DNA from: Halomonas litopenaei
GTDB lineage: Bacteria; Pseudomonadota; Gammaproteobacteria; Pseudomonadales; Halomonadaceae
DNA: 64,000 nt
Direction: 5' to 3'
Assembly (NCBI RefSeq): GCF_017303055.1
Contig: NZ_JAEKJT010000007.1
Coordinates: 1 to 64,000 of the forward strand
Shown here: positions 16,112 through 26,021 of the stretch, one piece after another
Position numbering within the stretch: the stretch's first letter is position 1
Layout of the letters: every line of letters begins with the position of its first letter
Position numbers and translations under genes: made by a program
Notes under the pieces: generated by a model
Databases searched by the model: none
What the model saw: only the letters and a program-made list of their open reading frames with translations
Told to the model about the DNA's origin: nothing

Positions 16112-16901
16112 CATGGCGTATCTCTGTCATCACCGCCTTAATCTCGGCGATGGCGTCATGAGGAGCGTCACAGTGTTCAGCAATGCGCGATACCAGGGCG
16201 CTGCCGACGATCACACCATCGGCGACCTTGGCCACCTCTGCTGCAGAGGCCCCATCCCGAATGCCGAAGCCGACGCACAGCGGCAGATCGGTCAGCTGCC
16301 GCAGGGGCGCCAGATGCGCTGCTACGTCGTCAGCATTGAGTCGCGCCGAACCAGTCACTCCCTTGAGCGACACATAGTAGAGATACCCATGCGCGTGGGC
16401 GCATATTGTAGCGGCACGCTCAGGTGAAGTGGTAGGGGCGACGAGAAAGATTGGCGACAAATCCTCAGCTTCCAGCAGCGGGCCAAGCTCGTCTGCCTCT
16501 TCCGGAGGCATGTCGACCACCAACACGCCATCGACACCGGCGGCACGTGCCTCCCGTGCGAAGCGCTCGATCCCGAGGCGCTCGATAGGATTGAGATACC
16601 CCATCAATACCACCGGCGTCTCCTGGTCACGCTGGCGGAAGGTAGCGACCATCTCCAGCAGGTCCACCAGGCGGGTACCATGCTTCAACGCCCGCTCACA
16701 GGCCTTCTGAATCACCGGACCATCGGCCATGGGGTCGCTGAATGGGACGCCGAGCTCAATGACATCGGCACCCGACTCCACCAGTGCGTGCATATAGTCC
16801 ACGGTCACGCCAGGCACCGGGTCGCCCCCGGTAATATAGGGCACCAGCGCCTTGCGGCCCTGCTCGGCGAGAGAACGAAACCGCTGTTCGATTCGAGACA
16901 T
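16098..16901 (-). CDS. trpA: Tryptophan synthase alpha subunit
   Basis: Splits indole-3-glycerol phosphate to indole, which is channelled to TrpB. 267 residues, standard length. The open frame continues 183 bp upstream into trpB, but the ATG at 16899-16901 (MSRIEQRF) with AGGGGA before it is the right start. Catalytic glutamate in [16 protein letters not shown] (residue ~49) and aspartate near residue 60; phosphate-binding VGFGIRDG and VIVGSA near the end. 19 bp after trpB. Confidence 0.95.
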   Translation of the reverse strand: MSRIEQRFRSLAEQGRKALVPYITGGDPVPGVTVDYMHALVESGADVIELGVPFSDPMADGPVIQKACERALKHGTRLVDLLEMVATFRQRDQETPVVLMGYLNPIERLGIERFAREARAAGVDGVLVVDMPPEEADELGPLLEAEDLSPIFLVAPTTSPERAATICAHAHGYLYYVSLKGVTGSARLNADDVAAHLAPLRQLTDLPLCVGFGIRDGASAAEVAKVADGVIVGSALVSRIAEHCDAPHDAIAEIKAVMTEIRHALDA

Positions 16902-16920
16902 GGGATCCCCTTGTGCTTCC

Positions 16921-18135
16921 TTAAAGGTCGATACCGTCGATCTTGGCGACAGTGAGGATATCCTTGTCACCGCGTCCGGACAGGTTGACCACAATATTCT
17001 GGTCGGGTGACATGGTCGGCGCCAACACCTTGGCATGGGCCAGGGCGTGGGCCGACTCAAGCGCTGGCATGATGCCTTCCACATGGGTCAGTTCACGAAA
17101 GGCCTCGAGCACCGCGTCGTCATTGGCGGCTACATAGTTGACCCTGCCCACGTCCTTCCACAGTGCGTGCTCGGGACCGACACCGGGGTAATCCAGCCCT
17201 GCCGAAATCGAATGCGTGTCGCTGACCTGGCCTCCTTCATCGGACATCAGGTAGGTACGATTACCGTGGAGTACGCCGCGAGGTGCGCCGGATGCCAGGG
17301 GCGCCGCATGACGGCCGCTGTCCAGGCCATCGCCACCCGCCTCGACGCCGTACATCTGCACGCCATCATCCTCGACGAAGGGATAAAACAGGCCCATCGC
17401 ATTGGAGCCACCGCCTACACAGGCCACCAGGGCGTCGGGCAGACGGCCAAATTCGTCCAGCGACTGCTGCCTGGCTTCCCGTCCGACCACGGCGTTGAAG
17501 TCGCGCACCAGCTGCGGATAAGGGTGAGGGCCTGCCACGGTGCCGATGATGTAGAAGGTATCGTCGACGTTGGTGACCCAGTCTCTCAACGCTTCGTTCA
17601 TGGCGTCCTTGAGCGTGCGCGTGCCCGACGTCACCGGGATCACGTTGGCCCCCAGCAGACGCATGCGATAGACGTTGAGCTTTTGCCGCTCCGTATCAGC
17701 CTCGCCCATATAGACATCACAGCGCAGCCCAAGCCGCGCCGCCACGGTAGCGGTCGCCACGCCATGCTGGCCTGCCCCGGTCTCCGCAATCACCCTTGGC
17801 TTGCCGCTTTTCTTGGCCAGCAGCGCCTGGCCGATGGTGTTATTCACCTTATGGGCGCCGGTATGGTTCAAGTCTTCGCGCTTCAACCAGATCTGTGCGC
17901 CACCCAGTTGCTGCGACCAGCGACGGGCGTGATACAGCGGCGACGGCCGCCCCACGTAATGGGCGAGGTCATGATCGAACTCAGCCTGAAAATCAGGGTC
18001 GTTCTTGAGGCTCTGATAGGTGCGGTCCAGCTCATCCAGGGCGAAGCTCAAGGTCTCGGATACGAAACGCCCGCCGTAGGCCCCGTAATGGCCCCTGGCA
18101 TCTGGCCAGCGGGACAGCTCACTGAACTTGCTCAT
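16921..18135 (-). CDS. trpB: Tryptophan synthase beta subunit
   Basis: PLP enzyme joining indole and serine to give tryptophan. 404 residues. PLP lysine in [17 protein letters not shown] (about residue 90); glycine-rich phosphate cup [10 protein letters not shown] near residue 240. AAGGAG precedes the ATG. Lies between trpF and trpA, an order seen in several gammaproteobacteria and different from the E. coli trp operon. The 115-bp gap upstream has no readable leader peptide or Trp-codon run. Confidence 0.96.
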   Translation of the reverse strand: MSKFSELSRWPDARGHYGAYGGRFVSETLSFALDELDRTYQSLKNDPDFQAEFDHDLAHYVGRPSPLYHARRWSQQLGGAQIWLKREDLNHTGAHKVNNTIGQALLAKKSGKPRVIAETGAGQHGVATATVAARLGLRCDVYMGEADTERQKLNVYRMRLLGANVIPVTSGTRTLKDAMNEALRDWVTNVDDTFYIIGTVAGPHPYPQLVRDFNAVVGREARQQSLDEFGRLPDALVACVGGGSNAMGLFYPFVEDDGVQMYGVEAGGDGLDSGRHAAPLASGAPRGVLHGNRTYLMSDEGGQVSDTHSISAGLDYPGVGPEHALWKDVGRVNYVAANDDAVLEAFRELTHVEGIMPALESAHALAHAKVLAPTMSPDQNIVVNLSGRGDKDILTVAKIDGIDL

Positions 18136-18250
18136 GTCGGACTCCTTCAGAGTTGTCTATTGGGCTCTGCGTCTTTGGCATGTAGCAACGCCCCCGCCCC
18201 TTCGGCGACGACTGTTGCCCCCAAGCAAGCGCCCGTCTTGAGCGCCCTTC

Positions 18251-18904
18251 CTAGACGCTTGTCTGGTTCGCGACCCTGTCGCCCAATGCCACCGCATTGA
18301 CGAAGGCACGCATCCGCCCAGCATCCTTGATCGCGGCAGCACTTTCGATGCCCCCCGACACATCCACCGCATGGGGCCTCACCTGGCGGATCGCCTGGCT
18401 GACGTTGTCGTCGGACAAACCGCCCGCGAGGATAACAGCTTTACCCAGCCCTGGTGGAATTCGGCTCCAGTCGAAAGTATCACCGGTACCACCCGGCACA
18501 CCTGGGCGGTAAGCATCGAGCAGCAGCCCCCGGGCGCTGTCGTAGCAGCGTGCGGCGGCGTGAACATCCAGCCCGTCACGCATTCTCAGGGCCTTGATAT
18601 AGGCACGATCATAGCGCTCGCACTCGGCGGCGGACTCATCACCGTGAAATTGCAGCAGGTCCAGCCATGGCAGGGCCCGACTCACCTCTTCCGGGGCGGC
18701 ATCGACAAACAGCCCCACCCGCGCAATGAACGCCGGCACCCGAGCCGCCAAGCGCGCCAGCTGATCCACGTCGACGGCCCGCTTGCTGCCCGCCCACAGT
18801 ACGAAACCGATGGCATCAGCACCCAACGCCACGGCGGCGTCGACGTCCTGTTCCCGGGTGAGGCCGCAGAACTTGACCCGAGTACGCTGCATTGGTGCTG
18901 TCAT
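18251..18904 (-). CDS. trpF: Phosphoribosylanthranilate isomerase
   Basis: Amadori rearrangement of phosphoribosylanthranilate, third step of the tryptophan pathway. 217 residues, a single TIM barrel. Catalytic Cys in RVKFCGLTREQD (residues 9-20) and Asp in AVDVSGGIES; LQFHGDES is another family block. Stands alone, not fused to trpC. The ATG overlaps the truA stop (ATGA), so it is translated with truA. Confidence 0.93.
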   Translation of the reverse strand: MTAPMQRTRVKFCGLTREQDVDAAVALGADAIGFVLWAGSKRAVDVDQLARLAARVPAFIARVGLFVDAAPEEVSRALPWLDLLQFHGDESAAECERYDRAYIKALRMRDGLDVHAAARCYDSARGLLLDAYRPGVPGGTGDTFDWSRIPPGLGKAVILAGGLSDDNVSQAIRQVRPHAVDVSGGIESAAAIKDAGRMRAFVNAVALGDRVANQTSV

Positions 18905-19872
18905 GACCTTTCCTCAGACGTCTTGGACGGTGCTCCATCCAGCTCCTCGGCGCGAACGGCTCGGCGTGTCTCGGCAATCGGGCGGCCACGTCGGAACTCG
19001 ACCATCGGACAGTCCGGCAAGGGACGCTCACCGGTCCACTCGCCCAGAAAGGCCAGTAGGTTGGGCCCCAGAGGCTCCGCCGGTAACTGCCACTGCTCAT
19101 CATACAGGGTGTCGACAAAGTGCAAGCCGCAGCCGGGGGCGGTGACGTCACTCTTCTGGCGGTCGCGCAACGCCAACAGCCGCTGAATATAGTCGGTGCC
19201 CTGCTCGCCACGTCCAACGGTGACCAACGCGCCAACGATGTTACGGACCATGTGATGCAGGAACGCATTGGCCTGCAGGTCGACCACCACCAGCGGGCCA
19301 TGCCGATGGACTTCTATGAAGTGCAAGTGCCGCCAGGGCGTCTTGGATTGGCAGCCTGCCGCGCGAAAGCTTGAGAAGTCATGCTCGCCCACCAGAGCCT
19401 GGGCAGCCACGTGCATGGCGTCCGCATTCAGAGGGTCACGGCACCAGGTGGCATTGGCACGCTCCAGCACCGGCCGACTGGGCTGATTCAAGATCACGTA
19501 ACGGTAGCGACGGGCCAGGGCCTTGAACCGGGAGTGAAACTCATCCGGCACCTGACGAATCCAGCGGATGGCGATATCGCGAGGAAGGTTGGCGTTACCG
19601 CCAAACACCCAGGCCTTTTCCGAACGCTGCACAGGCGGATCAAAGTGGGCGATCTGCCGCGTGGCATGCACGCCAGAATCAGTGCGGCCGCTGCAGTGCA
19701 AGGTGATCGGTGCGCCCGCCACCTTGGCCAGCGCCGCCTCTACTGCGCCCTGAACAGAGGGCGCGTGCTTGAGCCGCTGCCAGCCACAGTAATGGGTTCC
19801 ATCGTACTCAACGCTGAGCGCGAGCCGACCCTCCATGGGAGTACGTTCGTCAAGGTGATGAAAGAAGGACAT
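18901..19872 (-). CDS. truA: tRNA pseudouridine synthase A
   Basis: Makes pseudouridine at positions 38-40 of tRNA anticodon arms. 323 residues from the first ATG (weak CAGGT site). A second ATG at 19834-19836 (MEGRLALSVEYDG) gives 311 residues and fits the family's usual N-terminus, so the start is uncertain. Catalytic aspartate in CSGRTDSGVHATRQ (about residue 72); FLHHMVRNIVG is the RNA-binding signature. E. coli TruA has 270 residues; the extra length is at the C-terminus. Directly upstream is the asd terminator, so it must have its own promoter. Confidence 0.92.
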   Translation of the reverse strand: MSFFHHLDERTPMEGRLALSVEYDGTHYCGWQRLKHAPSVQGAVEAALAKVAGAPITLHCSGRTDSGVHATRQIAHFDPPVQRSEKAWVFGGNANLPRDIAIRWIRQVPDEFHSRFKALARRYRYVILNQPSRPVLERANATWCRDPLNADAMHVAAQALVGEHDFSSFRAAGCQSKTPWRHLHFIEVHRHGPLVVVDLQANAFLHHMVRNIVGALVTVGRGEQGTDYIQRLLALRDRQKSDVTAPGCGLHFVDTLYDEQWQLPAEPLGPNLLAFLGEWTGERPLPDCPMVEFRRGRPIAETRRAVRAEELDGAPSKTSEERS

Positions 19873-20067
19873 ACGACCTGCAAGCCGAAGAAAGCGGTGG
19901 CCACGCAGGAATCTGCGCGAATGAGAGGTGCATTATCCCTTAACCGCTCGGTGACGACCAGCCTTGCCACAGGCAGGCGCTGCGACCAGCGCATCTTGCT
20001 CGAGGAGCGTCCGTCTGGTCGACCAACCAGGGCACTCCAGACCGTGACGATGCAGCCGAGAAACGAC

Positions 20068-20093
20068 ATCGGGGCACCCTGAGGTGCCCCGAT
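20068..20093. terminator. Terminator of asd
   Basis: ATCGGGGCACC-CTGA-GGTGCCCCGAT, a perfect 11-bp stem 39 bp beyond the asd stop. It separates asd from truA. Confidence 0.75.
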
Positions 20094-20131
20094 ACGTTTC
20101 GCTACCTTTATCCACTGCCTTGACGCCAGTC

Positions 20132-21244
20132 TTAGCGTTCGCGCAGCACCTTGAGCATCCGCTTGAGCGGCTCGGCGGCCCCCCACAGCAGCTGGTCCCC
20201 TACGCTGAAGGCGCTGAGATACTCGCCGCCCATATTCAGCTTGCGCAGACGTCCCACCGGGATGTTCAACGTGCCGGTTGCCGCGGTCGGCGTCAGCCCG
20301 TCGATGGTGGCGTCCTTGTCATTGGGAATGACGCTGACCCACTCGTTGTGGGCAGCAATGCGCTCTTCGATCTCATCCAGCGGCACATCCTGGCGCAGCT
20401 TGATGGTGAACGCCTGGCTGTGGGAGCGCATGGCACCGATACGGACGCACAGACCATCGATCGGAACCGGCGTGTCCTGGCGACCGAGAATCTTGTTGGT
20501 CTCGACGAAGCCCTTCCACTCCTCGCGGCTCTGACCGTTGTCGAGCTTGGAGTCGATCCACGGCAACAGGCTACCGGCCAGCGGTGCACCAAAGTTGTCC
20601 GTCGGAATCTCGCCGTAGCGCATGGCCGCAGTGACCTTGCGATCGATATCCAGAATCGCGCTGGCGGGATCGGCCAGCTCGCTGGCCACGCTGTCACGCA
20701 ATCCGCCCATCTGGTTGAGCAGTTCGCGCATGTGCTTGGCACCGGAGCCTGACGCCGCCTGATAGGTCATGGACGTCATCCATTCGATCATATCGGCTTC
20801 GAACAGACCGCCAAGGCCCATCAGCATCAAGCTGACGGTGCAGTTACCGCCGACAAAGGTCTTCGCGCCAGCATCAAGCTGAGCGTCAATCACCTTGCGG
20901 TTGACCGGATCAAGCACGATGGTGGCATCATCGCTCATGCGCAGGGTGCTGGCAGCGTCAATCCAGTAGCCCTTCCAGCCACCGCCACGCAGGTCCTCAT
21001 AGACCTTCTTGGTGTAGTCACCGCCCTGACAGGTGATGATCACGTCCAGCGCCTTCAACGCCTCGATATCGAAGGCGTCTTTCAGCGGAGGCACGTCCAC
21101 ACCTACGTCGGGGCCGGCCTGACCAACCTGGGAGGTGGTGAAGAACACCGGCTCGATGCCGTTGAAATCCCCATCTTCCACCATCCGCTGCATGAGCACG
21201 GAACCCACCATGCCACGCCAACCGACGAAACCGACTTTCAACAT
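20132..21244 (-). CDS. asd: Aspartate-semialdehyde dehydrogenase
   Basis: NADPH-dependent reduction of aspartyl phosphate to the semialdehyde used for lysine, diaminopimelate, methionine and threonine. 370 residues starting at [17 protein letters not shown] (ATG 21242-21244, GAGGA upstream); the 30-bp longer frame lacks a ribosome site. Catalytic Cys in [12 protein letters not shown] (about residue 134); [14 protein letters not shown] holds the substrate-binding His. Same type as the Asd of Pseudomonas and E. coli. Lies after leuB, as in pseudomonads. Confidence 0.95.
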   Translation of the reverse strand: MLKVGFVGWRGMVGSVLMQRMVEDGDFNGIEPVFFTTSQVGQAGPDVGVDVPPLKDAFDIEALKALDVIITCQGGDYTKKVYEDLRGGGWKGYWIDAASTLRMSDDATIVLDPVNRKVIDAQLDAGAKTFVGGNCTVSLMLMGLGGLFEADMIEWMTSMTYQAASGSGAKHMRELLNQMGGLRDSVASELADPASAILDIDRKVTAAMRYGEIPTDNFGAPLAGSLLPWIDSKLDNGQSREEWKGFVETNKILGRQDTPVPIDGLCVRIGAMRSHSQAFTIKLRQDVPLDEIEERIAAHNEWVSVIPNDKDATIDGLTPTAATGTLNIPVGRLRKLNMGGEYLSAFSVGDQLLWGAAEPLKRMLKVLRER

Positions 21245-21290
21245 GTGAAGTCCTCTAGAAATCGAGTGAGACAATCATTATACAGAAAGC

Positions 21291-21313
21291 GGCAGCACCT
21301 TTCAGATGCTGCC
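21291..21313. terminator. Hairpin between leuB and asd
   Basis: GGCAGCA-nine-base loop-TGCTGCC, a 7-bp stem 70 bp beyond the leuB stop. Weak but well placed. Confidence 0.4.
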
Positions 21314-21382
21314 GGTAGGCTTTCCGCTTCACCTTCGCGAGACGCCGATGGCCCCTCGCTCAGCGTTGTGTTCCGCTCTCGC

Positions 21383-22462
21383 TCAGTCCAGTGCGGCGAG
21401 CACCGCGTCACCCATCTCGGCGGTGCTGACCTGGCGGGTGCCCGGATAGGCGATATCCGCCGTGCGAAGCCCCTGATCCAGCACCTTGCCCACCGCCGCC
21501 TCGATGCGCTCAGCCATGGCTGGCTCATTAAGAGAGTAGCGCAACATCATCGCCACCGACAGAATCGTGGCCAGCGGGTTGGCGATGCCCTTGCCGGCGA
21601 TATCCGGGGCACTACCGTGACAAGGCTCATACATGCCCTGACCGGATTCATTGAGAGACGCTGAAGGCAGCATGCCGATGGATCCCGTCAGCATGGCGGC
21701 GGCGTCCGACAGAATATCGCCGAACATGTTGCCGGTTACCACCACATCAAACTGCTTGGGCGCACGCACCAGCTGCATGGCCGCGTTGTCCACGTACATG
21801 TGGGACAGCTCGACATCGGGATACTCTGGTGCCAGACGCTCCATGACCTCACGCCACAGAATGGTGACTTCCAGCACGTTGGCCTTGTCCACGCTGCACA
21901 GTTTCTTGCCGCGCTTCTGAGCCATCTCGAACGCGACACGCCCGATGCGCTCGATCTCGCTTTCGCTGTACACATAGGTATTGAAACCAACCCGCTCACC
22001 GCCACGTTCTTCGACACCACGGGGCTGACCGAAGTAGATCCCGCCCGTCAGTTCACGCACGATCATGATGTCGAGCCCAGACACAACGTCAGGCTTGAGC
22101 GTTGAGGCTTCTGCCAGCTGCGGATACAGGATCGCGGGGCGCAGGTTGCCGAACAGGCCCAGCTCCTTGCGCAGGCCCAAGAGCCCCTTCTCCGGGCGCT
22201 TGCTGAGGTCCTCGATGGTATCCCACTGAGGGCCTCCCACCGCCCCCAGCAGAATGGCGTCGGCCTGTCGCGCCTTGGACAGCGTCTCGTCAGGCAGCGG
22301 CACCCCATGCACATCATAGGCACCACCACCCACCAGCCCCTGCTCGACCTCGACGTCCAGCCCTTTCGCCTTCAGGGCGTCCAGCACGCGAGTGGCCTGG
22401 GCGGTAATTTCCGGTCCGATGCCATCACCGGGAAGGACAAGAATCTTGCGGGTCATAACCAT
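21383..22462 (-). CDS. leuB: 3-isopropylmalate dehydrogenase
   Basis: NAD-dependent oxidation and decarboxylation of 3-isopropylmalate in leucine synthesis. 359 residues. [12 protein letters not shown] at the N-terminus; substrate arginines in [15 protein letters not shown]; signature [26 protein letters not shown]. First of two close ATGs chosen because AGGA lies 5 bp before it. 60 bp after leuD, with a hairpin in between. Confidence 0.96.
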   Translation of the reverse strand: MVMTRKILVLPGDGIGPEITAQATRVLDALKAKGLDVEVEQGLVGGGAYDVHGVPLPDETLSKARQADAILLGAVGGPQWDTIEDLSKRPEKGLLGLRKELGLFGNLRPAILYPQLAEASTLKPDVVSGLDIMIVRELTGGIYFGQPRGVEERGGERVGFNTYVYSESEIERIGRVAFEMAQKRGKKLCSVDKANVLEVTILWREVMERLAPEYPDVELSHMYVDNAAMQLVRAPKQFDVVVTGNMFGDILSDAAAMLTGSIGMLPSASLNESGQGMYEPCHGSAPDIAGKGIANPLATILSVAMMLRYSLNEPAMAERIEAAVGKVLDQGLRTADIAYPGTRQVSTAEMGDAVLAALD

Positions 22463-22489
22463 GTATTCCTGAGACAGTGCAAACAGTCA

Positions 22490-22510
22490 CCCGGCCTGCT
22501 CCAGGCCGGG
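22490..22510. terminator. Hairpin between leuD and leuB
   Basis: CCCGGCCTG-CTC-CAGGCCGGG, a perfect 9-bp stem 11 bp beyond the leuD stop. It probably lowers rather than stops reading into leuB, or stabilises the leuCD mRNA end. Confidence 0.5.
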
Positions 22511-22521
22511 CGGTAAATCGC

Positions 22522-23175
22522 CTAGGCCTTGGCGGGCTCGCGGAACAGCCACGGACGAGCGGCCCGATGGCGAGACTCAAAGGCCGCGATGGCGTCTTCA
22601 TCCTGGAGGGTGATGCCAATGTCATCCAGCCCTTCAAGCAGACAGTGCTTACGGAACGCATCTACCTCGAACTCGAGAATCTCGCCACTGGGTGTCGTCA
22701 CCCGCTGGTGCTCAAGATCCACATCGAGGCAGTACCCCTCGTTGGCGTGCACTTCAGCAAACAGACGATCCACCTGATCTTCACCCAACGTGATCAACAG
22801 GATGCCGTTCTTGAAGGCATTGTTGTAGAAGATATCGGCAAAGCTCGGCGCGATGACAACGCGGAAGCCGAAGTCCTCCAGCGCCCAGGGCGCATGCTCG
22901 CGCGAACTCCCACAACCAAAGTTACGGCGCGCAAGCAACACCTTGGCCCCCTGGTAGCGCGGCTGATTGAGCACGAAGTCCGGATTCAAGGGACGCTGAC
23001 TGACGTCCTGACCCGGCTGCCCTTCGTCCAGGTAGCGCAGTTCGTCAAACAGGTTGACGCCAAAGCCGGTGCGCTTGATCGACTTGAGAAACTGCTTGGG
23101 AATAATCAGGTCGGTGTCGACATTGGCGCGATCCATTGGCGCCACCAGACCTTCGAGGCGTTCGAACTTTTGCAT
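22522..23175 (-). CDS. leuD: 3-isopropylmalate dehydratase small subunit
   Basis: Small (swivel-domain) subunit that pairs with LeuC to isomerise 2- to 3-isopropylmalate. 217 residues. [22 protein letters not shown] and [15 protein letters not shown] are the aconitase swivel signatures. Starts 3 bp after the leuC stop. Confidence 0.96.
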   Translation of the reverse strand: MQKFERLEGLVAPMDRANVDTDLIIPKQFLKSIKRTGFGVNLFDELRYLDEGQPGQDVSQRPLNPDFVLNQPRYQGAKVLLARRNFGCGSSREHAPWALEDFGFRVVIAPSFADIFYNNAFKNGILLITLGEDQVDRLFAEVHANEGYCLDVDLEHQRVTTPSGEILEFEVDAFRKHCLLEGLDDIGITLQDEDAIAAFESRHRAARPWLFREPAKA

Positions 23176-23178
23176 GGC

Positions 23179-24624
23179 TCAGGCCTCCTGGCGAGCGGTA
23201 GTGGAATCAAAGCTGCGCACGTCGACAAAGTGTCCGGCGATCGCAGCGGCGGCGGCCATAGCCGGGCTCACCAGGTGGGTGCGACCGCCATACCCTTGGC
23301 GACCTTCGAAGTTACGGTTGGAGGTGGAGGCACAATGCTCTCCCGCACCCAGCTTGTCGGCATTCATCGCCAGGCACATGGAACAGCCGGGCTCGCGCCA
23401 CTCAAAGCCCGCCTCGATAAATACCTTGTCGAGACCTTCCTGTTCGGCCTGACGCTTCACCAGACCGGAGCCGGGCACGACCATGGCCAGCTGAACGCTG
23501 TCCGCTACCTTGCGGCCACGGGCCACCTTGGCCGCTTCGCGCAAGTCCTCGATGCGCGAGTTGGTGCAGGAGCCGATGAACACCTTGTCGAGCCGGATAT
23601 CGGTAATCTTCTGACGCGGCGCAAGGCCCATGTATTCCAGCGCACGGGTGATGCCGGTGCGTGCGGTGTCGTCTGCCGCCTGAGCAGGATCCGGCACCTC
23701 GCCACTGACTCCGGTCACCATTTCCGGGCTGGTACCCCAGCTGACCTGAGGCTCGATACTCTCGGCGGCGATGGTCACTACCTTGTCGAAGGCGGCATCG
23801 GCATCAGACACCAGCTGGCGCCAGTCAGCCACCGCTGCCTCCCACTGCTCGGCGGTAGGTGCGAAGGGACGTCCGGCGAGATAGTCGATGGTGGTATCGT
23901 CGACGGCAATCAGCCCAACCCGTGCTCCTGCCTCGATGGCCATGTTGCAGACTGTCATGCGCCCTTCCATGGTCAGGCTCTGGATCGCACTACCCGCAAA
24001 CTCGATCGCATACCCGGTACCGCCAGCGGTGCCGATCTCGCCGATGATGGCAAGCACCACGTCCTTGGCGGTGACGCCCTGACCCAAGGTGCCCTCGACA
24101 CGCACCTGCATGTTCTTCATCTTCTGCGCCAGCAGACACTGGGTCGCCAGCACGTGCTCGACCTCAGAGGTGCCGATCCCGTGGGCGAGCGCGGCGAAGG
24201 CGCCGTGGGTGGCCGTGTGAGAGTCACCACACACCACGGTCATGCCGGGCAGGGTTGCACCCTGCTCAGGGCCGACAACATGCACGATGCCTTGGCGCGG
24301 ATCATTGATGCGGAATTCCTCGATGCCAAACGCATCGCAGTTGTCATCCAGCGTCTGGACCTGGATCAACGACACCGGATCCTTGATCCCGGTATTGCCC
24401 TCGGCCCGTTCTTTTACGGTCGTCGGCACGTTGTGATCGGGGGTTGCCAGGTTGGCATCCAGGCGCCAGGGCTGGCGACCGGCGATCCTGAGCCCTTCAA
24501 ACGCCTGGGGCGAGGTCACCTCGTGGAGCAGCTGCCGATCAATGTAGATCAGCGCCGTGCCGTCGTCGCGCTCTTTCACCAAGTGCTGCTGCCACAACTT
24601 GTCGTAAAGCGTCTGGCCTGCCAT
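23179..24624 (-). CDS. leuC: 3-isopropylmalate dehydratase large subunit
   Basis: Aconitase-family iron-sulfur enzyme of leucine synthesis. 481 residues. Cluster cysteines in [14 protein letters not shown] (around residue 353) and [11 protein letters not shown] (around residues 410-416); [14 protein letters not shown] is the other signature. AGGAGA precedes the ATG. Diverges from a LysR gene, which makes that regulator a candidate for controlling leuCDB. Confidence 0.96.
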   Translation of the reverse strand: MAGQTLYDKLWQQHLVKERDDGTALIYIDRQLLHEVTSPQAFEGLRIAGRQPWRLDANLATPDHNVPTTVKERAEGNTGIKDPVSLIQVQTLDDNCDAFGIEEFRINDPRQGIVHVVGPEQGATLPGMTVVCGDSHTATHGAFAALAHGIGTSEVEHVLATQCLLAQKMKNMQVRVEGTLGQGVTAKDVVLAIIGEIGTAGGTGYAIEFAGSAIQSLTMEGRMTVCNMAIEAGARVGLIAVDDTTIDYLAGRPFAPTAEQWEAAVADWRQLVSDADAAFDKVVTIAAESIEPQVSWGTSPEMVTGVSGEVPDPAQAADDTARTGITRALEYMGLAPRQKITDIRLDKVFIGSCTNSRIEDLREAAKVARGRKVADSVQLAMVVPGSGLVKRQAEQEGLDKVFIEAGFEWREPGCSMCLAMNADKLGAGEHCASTSNRNFEGRQGYGGRTHLVSPAMAAAAAIAGHFVDVRSFDSTTARQEA

Positions 24625-25007
24625 GCGGAATCTCCTGCCTCAAGTCCTGCCTCGAGCGTTTGCGTCAAGGTCTGTCTAAGCGTTGCGGAGGCTTGCCACG
24701 GACCGCCATGTCGGCTGGCTCGGCATCCGTGTGTCATGCCTCTCTGCGTGCTGCCACGGTGTAAGGGTATCGCTGATCTTTTTAGTGCCACTGCCCAGTG
24801 GCTTGTGCTGTGACCGGGTCGGGTCATCGCCACCAGGTGCCCTGCCGGGTCATGCTGCCGGGTCATTCTACCGGGTCATTCTGCTGGGCTAGCCGGGCAC
24901 GTCGCGCTGGCGATAGAACGAGTCTCGCGCCACTCGCCAATAAAATCAATTCATGTTATTTATTCAAACGATTCCTGTATGGAATACATCTTTTTCTGGA
25001 GCCCGTC
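24625..25007. promoter_or_regulatory. Divergent leuC / LysR control region
   Basis: 383 bp between two genes that face away from each other, so both promoters lie here. It holds a 13-bp tandem repeat (24842-24893) and, nearer the LysR gene, an AT-rich stretch (about 24940-24975) likely to include the operator. I cannot single out a T-N11-A site with confidence. Confidence 0.5.
24842..24893. repeat. Four 13-bp tandem repeats
   Basis: CTGCCGGGTCATG, CTGCCGGGTCATT, CTACCGGGTCATT, CTGCTGGGCTAGC in direct succession; the last copy has diverged. Extra CCGGGTC motifs occur just upstream. Confidence 0.85.
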
Positions 25008-25916
25008 ATGGATACGCAAAGTCTGCAGGCGTTCCTGGCGGTGGCGGACAGCGGCAGCTTCTCTCGCGCCGCGGAACAGCTGCATCTGACGCAGCCGGCT
25101 GTCAGCAAGCGCATCGCCACCCTGGAAACCCTGACCCGTGCGCGTCTGTTCGACCGTATCGGCAGGCGCGTCAGCCTGACCGAAGCGGGACGCCTGCTAT
25201 TGCCCAGGGCGCGCCAGATCCTGGTCATGGTCGATGACAGTCGCCGGGCGCTTGGCAATCTTACCGGCGATGTCTCGGGCGCCCTGATTCTAGCGACCAG
25301 CCATCACATTGGCCTTCATCGCTTGCCGCCTATTCTGGAGGACTACGTCAGGCGTTTTCCCAAGGTGCGGCTGGACCTGCGCTTTCTGGACTCGGAGCAG
25401 GCCTATCAGGGCGTGCTGGACGGCGACATCGAGGTCGCACTGGTCACGCTGTCTGCCGCGCCAGACAGCCAGCTGCATGCTCGCCAACTGTGGACGGACG
25501 AGCTGAGCTTTGTCGCGTCTCCTGAACATCCGCTGTCTCGAGAGCACCCGCTGGACCTGGCGTCCCTGGCACGCCACGACGCACTTCTGCCGGGCCCGCT
25601 GACCTTCACCCGACAGCTGATCCTCGAGCGGCTGGCCGCCCATGGCCTGGTGCCTACCGTAGGACAGTCGACCAACTATCTGGAAACGCTGAAAATGATG
25701 GCTACCGCTGGGCTAGGCTGGACCCTCTTGCCGGACTCCATGGTCAGGCGCGAGATTGTCGATGGACGGCTCGTTAGACTGATGCCAGACGCCCAGCCTA
25801 TCCATCGTCCCCTCGGCTACCTGACCCACCGGGACCGGACGCTCTCCAATGCGGCCCGCTCATTGCTGGAGCTGTTCGACACGCATGCAGAAACGCCTGC
25901 TGCCGCTGCCGATTGA
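25008..25916 (+). CDS. LysR-family transcriptional regulator
   Basis: 302 residues starting at MDTQSLQAFLAVADSGSFSRAAEQLHLTQPAVSKRI, a textbook LysR helix-turn-helix; GGAG lies 6 bp before this ATG (25008), and the longer open frame upstream lacks support. Residues 90-290 are the effector-binding domain (ALILATSHHIGLHRLPPIL...). Divergent from leuC, like the LysR genes beside leuCDB in pseudomonads, so control of leucine synthesis is a fair inference; the ligand is unknown. Confidence 0.88.
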   Translation: MDTQSLQAFLAVADSGSFSRAAEQLHLTQPAVSKRIATLETLTRARLFDRIGRRVSLTEAGRLLLPRARQILVMVDDSRRALGNLTGDVSGALILATSHHIGLHRLPPILEDYVRRFPKVRLDLRFLDSEQAYQGVLDGDIEVALVTLSAAPDSQLHARQLWTDELSFVASPEHPLSREHPLDLASLARHDALLPGPLTFTRQLILERLAAHGLVPTVGQSTNYLETLKMMATAGLGWTLLPDSMVRREIVDGRLVRLMPDAQPIHRPLGYLTHRDRTLSNAARSLLELFDTHAETPAAAAD

Positions 25917-26021
25917 CACCTGGTCGTCGTAAGGTGCCTCCCTTCATGACAGCGCACCTTGCCACCAGACCGAACTCGTCACTCGACCCAACAGGACTAC
26001 CAACGCCAAAGGGACCCAGGC

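Noticed and set aside
18136..18250. Possible trp attenuator leader between trpF and trpB
   Set aside because: No short reading frame with tandem Trp codons and no terminator with T-run.
22477..24813. A 778-codon open frame on the + strand opposite leuCD
   Set aside because: Antisense to clear leuC and leuD genes; long shadow frames are expected in GC-rich coding DNA, and it matches nothing.
24842..24893. Repeat array considered as a CRISPR
   Set aside because: 13-bp units without spacers; it is a simple tandem repeat.
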